Assembly (NCBI GenBank): GCA_002378125.1
Contig: DFRF01000119.1
Location: 794-8,522 of the forward strand
DNA: 7,729 bases
From: Rhodospirillaceae bacterium UBA3470
GTDB lineage: Bacteria > Pseudomonadota > Alphaproteobacteria > Rhodospirillales > Casp-alpha2
Direction: 5' to 3'
Made by a program: the position numbers and the translations under genes. This document shows, in pieces, positions 1-7,244 of the stretch (within the stretch, counting starts at the first letter, position 1; each line of letters begins with the position of its first letter). The notes under the pieces were generated by a model. That model saw only the letters and a list, made by a program, of their open reading frames with translations. It was not told the DNA's origin and made no database searches.

Positions 1-7
1 AGATTTC

Positions 8-14
8 GGGGAGG
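8..14 (+). promoter_or_regulatory. Ribosome binding site of the CoA ligase gene
   Basis: The purine run GGGGAGG ends 10 bases before the ATG at 25 and is a strong Shine-Dalgarno match. It decides the start, because the same frame is open to the left edge of the window. A TAG in another frame at 21-23 could be the stop codon of an upstream operon gene, but only 24 bases are available to judge. Confidence 0.6.
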
Positions 15-24
15 ACCGATTAGC

Positions 25-1572
25 ATGCAAGCAAGTACCGATGGCCTTTACAACGCCGCCGAGGACCTGATCGAACGTAACTTGGTGGCGGGGCGCGGCG
101 ACAAGACAGCAGTCATCGATACTAACGGCGCGCACACCTACGCCGATCTGCACCGCCGTGCTCGTCAGTTCGCGAATGTGCTGACGGACCTAGGCGTTCA
201 AGCGGAACAGCGAATCATACTTTGTATGCACGACACGGTGGCTTTCCCGGTCTGCTTCCTGGGCGCAATTCTTGCTGGTGTGGTGCCTGTACCGGTAAAC
301 ACGCGGCTGACGGAGAAGGATTACGACTATATCCTAGCCGACAGCCGGGCTCGCGTCTTGGTCGTGTCGCCGGATTTATTGAACGCGTTCGAAGGTCTCT
401 TGGATGGTCACGGCAATTTGAACCATGTTCTGGTCGCCGGAGAGAATACGGGATCACACCAGACGTTGGCGGCGTTGACCGATATAGCGCCAGCGGATTT
501 TCAGGCCGCCGCGATGAAACCTGATGACATGTGCTTCTGGCTTTATACCTCGGGCACTACGGGTATGCCGAAGGGTGCCGTCCATTTGCACTCCCATCTC
601 ATCGAGACGGCGAATCTTTACGCTATTCCCACCCTGGGTATTAACGAGAACGACGTTGTTTATTCAGCCGCGAAGTTGTTTTTTGCCTATGGGCTCGGCA
701 ATGCGCTGACCTTTCCGTTCGCCGTCGGTGCGACGGCGGTGCTTCTGGAGGGCCCGCCCATGCCGAGCGCCGTGGCGACGATCCTTAAGGATCACCAGCC
801 GACGATCTTCTTTGGCGTGCCGACCTTATTCGCCATGCTGCTGGCCGGTGATGATCTGCCGTCTCAAAACGATACTAACCTTCGGCTTTGCGTTTCGGCC
901 GGCGAGGCCTTGCCCGGTGAGTTGTTAATTCGATGGCAAGAGCGCATAGGCTGCGATATCCTGGATGGCCTTGGCTCAACGGAAATGCTGCACATCTTCC
1001 TATCCAACCGCCAAGGGCATGTCCGTCCGAACTCTTCAGGATTCGCCGTGCAGGGCTATGAGTTGCTCCTCAAGGACGACGATGGCCAGGAGGTGGCAGA
1101 TGGGGAATTGGGTAATCTGCACGTTTCCGGTCCGACCAGCGCAGTAATGTATTGGAACCAGCGTGAAAAGAGCCGCGACACGTTCCAGGGCCGTTGGACT
1201 GTCACCGGCGACAAATACTACGTGGATGAGGATGGCTACTACATTTACGGTGGGCGTTCCGATGACATGTTGAAGGTAGGGGGCATCTATGTCTCGCCCT
1301 TTGAGGTGGAAGGCGCGCTGATTGCTCATGACGCGGTATTGGAAGCTGCAGTGATCGGTCATCCCGACGCTGACGACCTGATCAAGCCAAAGGCCTTCGT
1401 CGTTCTTAACGAAGGTACTGAGGCCTCGGGAGAACTGGCTGAGGACCTTAAGGCCCTCGTTCGCAAAAGCCTCGCGGAGTATAAGTATCCCCGCTGGGTT
1501 GAGTTTATTGACGACCTGCCAAAGACAGCAACGGGGAAGATCCAACGTTTCAAGCTCCGTGATGCAGATTGA
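25..1572 (+). CDS. Benzoate-CoA ligase family protein (aryl-CoA synthetase)
   Basis: This is an ATP-dependent adenylate-forming enzyme that should convert an aromatic acid to its CoA thioester through an acyl-AMP intermediate, in the cytoplasm. The 515 residues match the usual length. The phosphate loop YTSGTTGMPKG is at 174-184, the adenine-binding DGLGSTE at 314-320, the ribose-binding TGD with Asp396, the hinge GRSDDMLKVGG at 410-420 and the catalytic lysine Lys505 in KTATGKIQ. Two stretches are characteristic of benzoate-CoA ligases rather than acetyl-CoA synthetases: AAKLFFAYGLGNALTFP at 215-231 and EMLHIFLSN at 320-328, which lie near the acyl pocket. The start follows a good ribosome site, and the N-terminus (YNAAEDLIERN) fits the family. 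The next gene overlaps its last codons, so the two are co-transcribed. The substrate could be benzoate, a hydroxy- or aminobenzoate, or a heteroaromatic acid; the sequence does not settle this. Confidence 0.93.
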   Translation: MQASTDGLYNAAEDLIERNLVAGRGDKTAVIDTNGAHTYADLHRRARQFANVLTDLGVQAEQRIILCMHDTVAFPVCFLGAILAGVVPVPVNTRLTEKDYDYILADSRARVLVVSPDLLNAFEGLLDGHGNLNHVLVAGENTGSHQTLAALTDIAPADFQAAAMKPDDMCFWLYTSGTTGMPKGAVHLHSHLIETANLYAIPTLGINENDVVYSAAKLFFAYGLGNALTFPFAVGATAVLLEGPPMPSAVATILKDHQPTIFFGVPTLFAMLLAGDDLPSQNDTNLRLCVSAGEALPGELLIRWQERIGCDILDGLGSTEMLHIFLSNRQGHVRPNSSGFAVQGYELLLKDDDGQEVADGELGNLHVSGPTSAVMYWNQREKSRDTFQGRWTVTGDKYYVDEDGYYIYGGRSDDMLKVGGIYVSPFEVEGALIAHDAVLEAAVIGHPDADDLIKPKAFVVLNEGTEASGELAEDLKALVRKSLAEYKYPRWVEFIDDLPKTATGKIQRFKLRDAD

Positions 1573-2827
1573 ACCATCCCGGTCCGCGGATGAGGTCCGC
1601 ACTGTTGAGGTAGCGGGTGCGGCTCTTGAGGTGAGCCTCTACGTCGGAGATGCAAAAGCGCCGACCATCGTTCTCTTGCACGAGGGATTGGGCTCCGTAG
1701 CCATGTGGCGTGAGTTCCCTGGCCGGGTCGCGACGGCAACCGGGTGCTCGGTCATGGTCTATTCGCGGCGTGGCTACGGACGCTCAGAGCCGCGGGCGGA
1801 ATCCTATAGTGTTGACTTCATGCATGATGAGGCCCTGAAGGTGTTGCCTGAGCTTCTGCGGTCGCTTGCCATCGAAAACCCGGTCCTATTCGGCCATAGC
1901 GACGGCGGTTCCATCGCCTTGATCCATGCAGCTACACATTCGGTTGCAGGGATGATCGTCATGGCTCCGCATATCTTCGTAGAGGCGATGGGCGTGAATT
2001 CCATCGCGGAATTACGTGAAAGCGTCGGCGGTACGGATTTCCTTACCCGTTTGGGTCGCTTCCATGATGATCCAGAACACGCCTTCCGCGGCTGGAATGA
2101 TATCTGGCTAGCGCCGGAATTCAGGGCCTGGGATATTAGGGCGGAGGTGGCCCTAATTAACACCCCAGTCCTGGCGATCCAAGGGGAAGCCGATCAATAT
2201 GGCACCATGGCGCAAATCAACGGGATCGCAGCCAGGGCATTGGGACCTGTCGAATTATTGAAACTTCCTGATTGCGGCCATTCACCGCACCGGGACCAGC
2301 CGGAAGCCGTCCTTCGGGCTACGCAAACATTTATTAACGGGCTTGATATGGGTATGACATCGGGAAACGGCCGCTATCTGGAAGATTATTCGGAGGGCGA
2401 GGTGATTATTTCACGCCCCTACAATATTTCGAGGCGCGAGATCATGACTTATGCGGATGCCTACGACCCGCAACCCATCCATATAGATGAAAACTACGCC
2501 CGTATGGGGCCCTTTGGCGGCGTTATCGCCAGTGGCTTCCAAACCATTTCGCTGGCCTTTCGCCTATTTGTGGAAACAGGTTACTTCGACGATGGTGTTT
2601 CCATGGGTGGGCCTGGCATGGACGAGGTGCGCTGGCTAGTGCCCGTCTATCCGGGGGACGTCCTGACGAACCATATCACGGTGTTGGAAGCGCGGCGCTC
2701 CAAAAGCAAACCGGATCGGGGTATCCTGCGCCTTGGCCACGACCTCCGAAATCAGAAGGGGGAAACGTGTACAACCTGTTCGACGGTGACGATCGTGAGG
2801 ATGCGGACGACGGGGGGCGAGACTTGA
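1562..2827 (+). CDS. Fused alpha/beta hydrolase and MaoC-like hydratase
   Basis: This 421-residue protein has two catalytic parts. Residues 1 to about 261 are an alpha/beta hydrolase: oxyanion region LLHEGLGS at 38-45, nucleophile Ser113 in GHSDGG, Asp211 in GEADQYG and His240 in CGHSPH complete a plausible triad. Residues from about 265 are a single hot-dog MaoC domain with the hydratase-2 signature YADAYDPQPIHIDE at 297-310 (Asp302 and His307 catalytic), followed by FGGVIASG. Such hydratases act on enoyl-CoA or related thioesters. Hydrolases starting with a similar HEGLGSVAMWR segment accompany benzoyl-CoA (box-type) degradation genes in proteobacteria, which fits the upstream ligase. The ATG at 1562 gives the expected N-terminus and overlaps the ligase by 11 bases. 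No clear ribosome site is seen, so translational coupling is likely; GTG at 1559 is an alternative. The two domains are normally separate proteins and are joined here almost without a linker. The exact reactions are unknown. Confidence 0.85.
   Translation: MQIEPSRSADEVRTVEVAGAALEVSLYVGDAKAPTIVLLHEGLGSVAMWREFPGRVATATGCSVMVYSRRGYGRSEPRAESYSVDFMHDEALKVLPELLRSLAIENPVLFGHSDGGSIALIHAATHSVAGMIVMAPHIFVEAMGVNSIAELRESVGGTDFLTRLGRFHDDPEHAFRGWNDIWLAPEFRAWDIRAEVALINTPVLAIQGEADQYGTMAQINGIAARALGPVELLKLPDCGHSPHRDQPEAVLRATQTFINGLDMGMTSGNGRYLEDYSEGEVIISRPYNISRREIMTYADAYDPQPIHIDENYARMGPFGGVIASGFQTISLAFRLFVETGYFDDGVSMGGPGMDEVRWLVPVYPGDVLTNHITVLEARRSKSKPDRGILRLGHDLRNQKGETCTTCSTVTIVRMRTTGGET
2342..2356 (+). other. 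Hydrolase/MaoC fusion junction with internal start codons
   Basis: The hydrolase part ends in a typical terminal helix (ATQTFINGL). It is followed within a few codons by two in-frame ATGs at 2348 and 2354, either of which would make a normal start for a stand-alone MaoC protein. Out-of-frame stops lie just upstream (TAA at 2335-2337 and TGA at 2344-2346), so a one-base shift would restore two separate overlapping genes. No strong ribosome site precedes either ATG. The junction is therefore a true fusion, a recently lost stop codon, or a sequence error. Confidence 0.45.
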
Positions 2828-3049
2828 TCACATGTCGCCGCACGCACTATCCAGAATGGTACAAGCTGATCTGCCGCTGCGGACGACATAACGTCGATCG
2901 TCCAGATGGGGGCGGGGGTCGCCGCCGTCCTAGATGGGCGAGACTGGCTCACGGGTCTCCGGTTCGTGAGAAGGTTTAAATGCGGGCATTCAGCTTTACA
3001 GTGATAGACTGAAATCGTAGCACGTATCATTTAACCAAAAGGTAATATT
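2828..3049 (+). other. Non-coding gap, possible decayed reading frame and leader
   Basis: No convincing gene lies between the fusion gene and the amidase gene. One stretch in the fusion gene's frame (2870-3004, 44 codons, ending TGA) has protein-like composition, containing VQMGAGVAAVLDGRDWLTG. It has a stop before it (TGA at 2867-2869), and its first ATG is at 2906 with no ribosome site. It may be the remnant of a decayed gene or chance. A 6-bp inverted repeat (2881-2886 with 2898-2903) has no T-run after it, so it is not a standard terminator. The last 45 bases are AT-richer and probably carry the leader and perhaps a promoter of the amidase gene, but I find no good -35/-10 pair. The small subunit of dimethylformamidase is not encoded here. 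Confidence 0.35.
3037..3042 (+). promoter_or_regulatory. Ribosome binding site of the dimethylformamidase-like gene
   Basis: AAAAGG lies 7 bases before the GTG at 3050. It supports that unusual start codon, which also gives an N-terminus in line with the family (IGYCHPLSVRPGE near residues 11-23). Confidence 0.5.
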
Positions 3050-5185
3050 GTGACCCGACAATTCCCGCGAATTCCAATTATCGGTTATTGCCATCCGCTT
3101 TCTGTGCGTCCTGGAGAAATCATCGGTTTTAAGGTGTCCTGTGCTGGTGGCGGTGATTTTTCTGCGCGGGTTCTGCGTTCTATCTGCGCGGATGCAAACC
3201 CAGACGGCCCAGGGATTATTGAAAAGGCAGTTGAGACATCGATTGAAAAGGATTACACCGCGCGGCCGCAAGCCTTTAACCCTGGTTCTTATGCCATTAT
3301 CAAGACGGGGCCGGCGGTTGACGGAGATTTGACAATTGCGGCCACGATCTGGCCGACACTCCCGGGTGACGGAGAACAAGTAATCTTTTCAGCGGGCGGC
3401 TTCGAGTTGTTTCTTGATACAGATGGTGCGTTGGCAGCTCGGGTGGGCGACATTTCTGTTTCGACTGGCAAACCGTTGCTTTCACGGCAATGGTGCTTCG
3501 TTCGGCTCTCCTACACTAAGGCAAGCGGCTTGTTCACCATTGCGCAGCAACCCGATGAAATTTGGACAGATCCTGCCGAAGCAAGTGTCGTAGCGCCCAA
3601 TCAGTCCTACTTGGACGGTTTGCCGATATTGATCGCTGCCGGCCTCAGAGATGGTTTCGCGGACAATCACTTTGATGGCAAGATTGAAGCACCTGGGATC
3701 TATGCGGCAGCGAACGTCGATCCCACGCGGATCGTAGCAAAATGGGATTTTGCCAAGAAGACCAGCTCGTTAGTTGTCGAAGATACGGGGAAAGGCGGCT
3801 ATCACGGCAGCTTGATTAATCATCCTGCACGCGCAATGACAGGTTCCGGTTGGGATGGCAGCGAAATGAACTGGCAGCACAATCCGGAACACTATGGTGC
3901 AATCCATTTTCATCGCGATGATATTTACGATTTTGGCTGGCAAAACGACATAGAGTGGGTGGTGCCAGAGGATTTTGCATCTGGTGTTTATGTATTGCGG
4001 ATAACGCAGGGCGGTCACGAGGATGCGATTCCCTTCTACGTCTGTCCGCCATTAGGCCAGCGGAAGGCGGACCTAGCTGTGCTTGTGTCGACGTTCACCC
4101 ATGTCATTTATGGCAACCATTCCCGGCCTGACTTTAAGTCCGAGTGGATGGAACGTCATCTGGCGCGTGGGGGATACCCTTACAACCCCGCACAATACGA
4201 GGAGTTAGGCTGCTCCACATATAACTTTCACCGCGATGGCTCCGGTATTTGCCATTGCTCGCACCTGCGACCTTTGCTGAACACCCGACCCGGTTATTAC
4301 ACTATGGGTTATGGGAAGGGCTCGGGTTTACGCCATTTTCAGGCAGATAGCCACCTGATTTGGTGGCTGCATAAAAAGGGCATCTCTTACGACATCGTAA
4401 CGGATAAGGAACTGCACGAAGAGGGATATTCCGCCATCGAAGGCTATAAGGCAGTCACCACCGGTAGTCATCCAGAGTACCACACCTCAAACACACTCGA
4501 CGCATTGCTGACGTTCCGGAACCGTGGTGGAAATTTCATGTACTTAGGTGGCAATGGCTTCTACTGGCGCGTAGCCGTTCACGAGCAAGAAGAAGGCATT
4601 ATGGAAATCCGCCGCGGAGAAGGTGGTATACGAGCCTGGGCAGCAGAGCCTGGAGAGTATTATAACGCGTTTGACGGTAATTATGGTGGTCTCTGGCGGC
4701 GAAGTGGGCGTCCGCCGCAGCAACTTGCTGGCCTAGGATTTACCAGTCAGGGGCAATTTGAGGGTACTTATTACCGCCGCACGGAGGAAAGCTACGCGCC
4801 CGACTTAGTCTGGCTTTTCGACGGCATTGACGAAGAGATTTTGGGCGACTATGGCTTCTCTGGCGGTGGGGCCGCCGGGTACGAGTTGGATCGCGCCGAC
4901 ATCCGCCTTGGCTCGCCTCCGAATGTGCGCGTGCTAGCGCAGTCGGAGCGGCACCCAGATCACTTCGTGCTGGTGCCAGAAGAGCTCCTCACCCATCTGA
5001 CCACATTGCCTTTGCTGCCCGTCGACGACCTAATCCGAGCGGATATGATCTATTTCGAGGTCCCCGGCGGCGGCAAAGTATTCAGCGTGGGTTCCATCAC
5101 TTTTTGCGGTTCATTGCCCTGGAATGGCGGTGACAACGATATTAGCCGATTAGTTGAGAATGTGTTGCGCCGATTCTTGGAGTAG
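3050..5185 (+). CDS. N,N-dimethylformamidase large (beta) subunit family protein
   Basis: This 711-residue protein is homologous over its full length to the large subunit of bacterial N,N-dimethylformamidase, an iron-dependent enzyme hydrolysing dimethylformamide to dimethylamine and formate. Residues about 90-220 form a concanavalin/LamG-like beta sandwich; the catalytic half runs from about 340 to 700. Residues I equate with the described active site (enzyme numbering from memory) are the iron ligands Tyr354 in VIYGNH, Tyr391 in CSTYNFHRDG and Glu476, plus catalytic His474 (both in TGSHPEYH) and Glu612 in GYELDRAD. All are present, so an active hydrolase is expected. The known enzyme pairs this chain with a small subunit of about 130 residues; no such gene is in the window. 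No signal peptide is seen, so it should be cytoplasmic. It follows the CoA ligase block on the same strand after 222 bases, so it may have its own promoter. The natural substrate may be another N-substituted amide. Confidence 0.9.
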   Translation: MTRQFPRIPIIGYCHPLSVRPGEIIGFKVSCAGGGDFSARVLRSICADANPDGPGIIEKAVETSIEKDYTARPQAFNPGSYAIIKTGPAVDGDLTIAATIWPTLPGDGEQVIFSAGGFELFLDTDGALAARVGDISVSTGKPLLSRQWCFVRLSYTKASGLFTIAQQPDEIWTDPAEASVVAPNQSYLDGLPILIAAGLRDGFADNHFDGKIEAPGIYAAANVDPTRIVAKWDFAKKTSSLVVEDTGKGGYHGSLINHPARAMTGSGWDGSEMNWQHNPEHYGAIHFHRDDIYDFGWQNDIEWVVPEDFASGVYVLRITQGGHEDAIPFYVCPPLGQRKADLAVLVSTFTHVIYGNHSRPDFKSEWMERHLARGGYPYNPAQYEELGCSTYNFHRDGSGICHCSHLRPLLNTRPGYYTMGYGKGSGLRHFQADSHLIWWLHKKGISYDIVTDKELHEEGYSAIEGYKAVTTGSHPEYHTSNTLDALLTFRNRGGNFMYLGGNGFYWRVAVHEQEEGIMEIRRGEGGIRAWAAEPGEYYNAFDGNYGGLWRRSGRPPQQLAGLGFTSQGQFEGTYYRRTEESYAPDLVWLFDGIDEEILGDYGFSGGGAAGYELDRADIRLGSPPNVRVLAQSERHPDHFVLVPEELLTHLTTLPLLPVDDLIRADMIYFEVPGGGKVFSVGSITFCGSLPWNGGDNDISRLVENVLRRFLE

Positions 5186-5229
5186 CCTCGTATTCGTGAG
5201 GATAATGTCTGCTGTCTGCTATCCGGTGA

Positions 5230-5248
5230 AGCTCAATTTGTTTGAGTT
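5230..5248 (+). terminator. Weak hairpin after the dimethylformamidase-like gene
   Basis: AGCTCAA at 5230-5236 pairs with TTGAGTT at 5242-5248, giving 7 bp with one G-U pair and a 5-base loop. No T-run follows on either strand. It may act together with the stronger hairpin just to its right. Confidence 0.3.
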
Positions 5249-5250
5249 CG

Positions 5251-5276
5251 GCTAGAGCGGCATTTCCGCTTCTAGC
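5251..5276. terminator. Candidate bidirectional terminator between convergent genes
   Basis: GCTAGAGCGG (5251-5260) pairs with CCGC (5266-5269) and TCTAGC (5271-5276), a 10-bp stem with one bulged T and a 5-base loop. On the + strand it is followed by TTATT, a poor U-tract. It lies 65 bases after the amidase stop codon and includes the stop codon of the opposing threonine aldolase gene (TAG, complement of 5272-5274). The position between tail-to-tail genes fits a shared terminator. Confidence 0.5.
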
Positions 5277-6342
5277 TTATTCCAGCGGAGTAGAGAGAAG
5301 GCGAATCATTTCCGCTGCGCTCCAGGCGGACAGCGGCGTTAATGAATGCATCTACGTGATTTGCATCCGTGTTAAACGCGGTGACCAACCGGACCACGCC
5401 TTCTTCCCAGCGTCCGCCGTAAAAAATAAAGCCTTCGTCATTCAACGCCTGATGTAGCGTCGCTGGAAGCTTTGGGAACAGCATGTTGGCACCGTCTGTG
5501 TAGGGAAATTCGAAGGACGCCAGGGGGGCGATGCCATCGCGCAGGCGCGCCGCCATGGCGTTGGCATGTTCGGCATTGTAGCGCCACAACTCGTCCGACA
5601 GGTAGGCCTCCATCTGCGCCGAAAGGAGGCGCATCTTCGAAAACAGATGGCCGCCGCGCTTGCGCCGAAACGCGAAGGTATCGGCGAGATCTTTGTCGAA
5701 GATGATCACAGCCTCGGCACCCAACGCGCCGTTCTTCGTTGCCCCGAAGGAAAGCACTTCGACGCCGGCCTTCCAGCTCATTTCGGCAGGCGTGCAGCCC
5801 AGCGCTACGACGGCGTTCGCGAACCGCGCACCGTCCATATGTAGCTTCAATTTGTGCGATCGGCATACGTCTGCCACTGCCGCGATCTCGTTCACCGTAT
5901 ATAGCGAGCCTATTTCTGTAACTTGGGTGATGCTGGCGGCGGATGGTTGCAGCATATGCACGTCGCCGGCGCCGCGCGCCGCCTTGATAGCCAAATCCTG
6001 TAAGTCAACTTTGCCGTCCGGTCCGTCCACCGGCACCATGCGCGCGCCGCCGGTAAAGAACTCTGGCGCGCCACACTCATCTTCAAAAATATGGCTGGTC
6101 CAGTGGCACAGTACGGCGCCGTAGGACGGGGTCATCACCGACAGGGCCAGGGAATTGGCGGCCGAACCTGTGGCCACCAGAAAGGCACTCAATTCCGTTT
6201 CGAACAATTCCGACAATTGCTCTTCCACCCGAGCGGTGAGGTCGTCGTTGCCGTAGGGCATCGCATGGCCCGCGTTGGCCCGTAAAAGGGCGTCAAGGAT
6301 CTCATCCGATGCGCCAGTGATGTTGTCACTCGCGAAGTTCAC
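5272..6342 (-). CDS. Low-specificity L-threonine aldolase (PLP-dependent)
   Basis: A fold-type I pyridoxal phosphate enzyme of the threonine aldolase/beta-eliminating lyase family, splitting L-threonine or allo-threonine to glycine and acetaldehyde. The 356 residues are full length. The Schiff-base lysine is Lys203 in SFGATKNG; HMDGAR at 168-173 supplies the aspartate that binds the PLP ring nitrogen (Asp170) and Arg173; His84 in SHIFEDECGA should stack on the cofactor ring; the N-terminal FASDNITG motif is typical. The start is a GTG, supported by AGAGGA (complement of 6353-6358) 10 bases upstream. It begins 17 bases after the metallopeptidase stop and is the last gene of a three-gene operon. 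Other beta-hydroxy amino acids could be the true substrates. There is no functional link to its neighbours that I can show. Confidence 0.92.
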   Translation of the reverse strand: MNFASDNITGASDEILDALLRANAGHAMPYGNDDLTARVEEQLSELFETELSAFLVATGSAANSLALSVMTPSYGAVLCHWTSHIFEDECGAPEFFTGGARMVPVDGPDGKVDLQDLAIKAARGAGDVHMLQPSAASITQVTEIGSLYTVNEIAAVADVCRSHKLKLHMDGARFANAVVALGCTPAEMSWKAGVEVLSFGATKNGALGAEAVIIFDKDLADTFAFRRKRGGHLFSKMRLLSAQMEAYLSDELWRYNAEHANAMAARLRDGIAPLASFEFPYTDGANMLFPKLPATLHQALNDEGFIFYGGRWEEGVVRLVTAFNTDANHVDAFINAAVRLERSGNDSPSLYSAGIS

Positions 6343-6359
6343 AGTTGGTCGTTCCTCTG

Positions 6360-6836
6360 TTATTGATCGGGCGCGATAGCATAGGTGGAGCCATCGGCAT
6401 CCCGCAACGGAATTTGCTGAAAATCTGCTTCGTCGTCATGCAGCTTGTGCGCCGCGACCGACCGCACCGTACCGCCATCAACGCTGATGATGACCCAAAC
6501 GAAAGCAAGCTCGAAGGCGCAGGCCAGATCATGGGCCGAGGGTTTGGCCGGATGGTCGGGATGGGAATGGTAATGGCCAATAATGCGTTCCGAACCCTGC
6601 GGCTTGTCCCCGATCTCGCCAAGTTCGCGCATTAGATTAAACCGGACCCGGGGGTCCACTTCGAACCGGTCATTGCCGCCTGTTGGGTGGACATTGTCGC
6701 TCACCACGACCCTGGTAACCGTCACGGCGCCTTCCGAGGCCTCCGTACCCGCCAACAAGCCGCAACATTCCCTCGGGTAGGCGGCCTCCGCAGCCTGGAT
6801 CATCTGCCCGAAATGAGTTGGCGCGATCCGGATCAC
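6360..6836 (-). CDS. M67 family metallopeptidase (JAMM/Mov34/MPN domain)
   Basis: This 158-residue protein is a single JAMM domain, a zinc-dependent isopeptidase fold. The motif is complete: Glu23 in PRECCGLLAG, zinc ligands His88 and His90 in GHYHSHPDHPAKPS, Ser100 and third ligand Asp103. Bacterial members cleave C-terminal extensions of ubiquitin-like sulfur carriers or small modified substrates, but neither a sulfur carrier nor an E1-like gene is nearby, so the target is unknown. It starts with GTG inside the stop codon of the upstream gene (GTGA at 6836-6833) and has no ribosome site of its own, so its translation is probably coupled. No signal peptide or membrane segment is visible. A slightly later start at the methionine of residue 12 is possible, but would remove part of the first strand. 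Confidence 0.9.
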   Translation of the reverse strand: MIRIAPTHFGQMIQAAEAAYPRECCGLLAGTEASEGAVTVTRVVVSDNVHPTGGNDRFEVDPRVRFNLMRELGEIGDKPQGSERIIGHYHSHPDHPAKPSAHDLACAFELAFVWVIISVDGGTVRSVAAHKLHDDEADFQQIPLRDADGSTYAIAPDQ

Positions 6837-7231
6837 GGTCGCGGACGGACGATGCCCAGGACGCGGCCCGCTTCCATGTCGATGATCATAATCCGTCTGC
6901 AGGGGCCCGTTGGTTCGATGTTGAGAACGAGCCGGTTACCCTCGATTTGGACCTGAGCGATCTGGCACTCTGGGGCTAGGCCAAGTTGAAGATCGCCCCA
7001 GGGTGCGGCGCTCGGCGCGCTCAGTGGCGATTGGGCCGGGGCCGACGCGGTTGCCGTCGCCGTCGGTGCTGCTGGTTGCTCTTCCACCTTTGGCGCATTG
7101 GGGGTCTTGGTAACGCTGAACAGACGCCAGTGGGGGTCCTCGGTCCGTTTGATGAAGCCGTACCCCAATAACCCGATGGCCAGCGTGATCAACGCGGCCA
7201 GGACGATCACTAATGCTTTCAGCCAACGCAT
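6833..7231 (-). CDS. Membrane-anchored hypothetical protein, DUF6476-like
   Basis: This 132-residue protein has one N-terminal hydrophobic segment (about residues 4-26, after MRWLK) that looks like an uncleaved membrane anchor. A Pro/Ala/Thr-rich linker (about 50-77) follows, then a short conserved-looking domain (78-130) with WGDLQLGL and two cysteines (Cys89, Cys111) that could form a disulfide if the domain is periplasmic. Its size, layout and position head-to-head with an rluD gene fit the alphaproteobacterial DUF6476 family; that family name is from memory. No function is known to me. The ATG has AGGAA (complement of 7238-7242) 6 bases upstream. It is the first gene of the operon with the M67 peptidase and the aldolase. 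Confidence 0.75.
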   Translation of the reverse strand: MRWLKALVIVLAALITLAIGLLGYGFIKRTEDPHWRLFSVTKTPNAPKVEEQPAAPTATATASAPAQSPLSAPSAAPWGDLQLGLAPECQIAQVQIEGNRLVLNIEPTGPCRRIMIIDMEAGRVLGIVRPRP

Positions 7232-7244
7232 ATTGTGTTCCTGT

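Noticed and set aside
1499..1561. Upstream ATG extension of the hydrolase fusion gene
   Set aside because: The extra 21 residues are basic, Ser/Gln-rich and unlike the family; they come from the other frame of the ligase gene. The ATG at 1562 fits the domain.
1036..1602. 188-codon open frame on the - strand over the end of the CoA ligase gene
   Set aside because: It lies wholly within strongly supported coding sequence on the other strand and has no recognisable motifs.
2767..2979. 70-codon + strand open frame starting MYNLFDGDD, considered as a dimethylformamidase small subunit
   Set aside because: It is too short, begins inside the MaoC domain and is a low-complexity Gly/Arg-rich translation with no likeness to the small subunit.
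2752..3030. 92-codon open frame on the - strand across the gap
   Set aside because: It overlaps the end of the fusion gene, has no ribosome site that I can see and shows no family motif.
5186..5201. Small inverted repeat CCTC/GAGG directly after the amidase stop codon
   Set aside because: It has only a 4-bp stem (5 with a G-U pair) and no T-run, so it is weaker than the hairpin at 5251-5276.
5207..5220. Tandem repeat GTCTGCT x2 after the amidase gene
   Set aside because: Two 7-base copies are too few to call a repeat array or an attachment site.
5660..6124. 154-codon + strand open frame inside the threonine aldolase gene
   Set aside because: It is a shadow of a well-supported gene, with Ser/Ala/Pro-rich composition typical of antisense translation.
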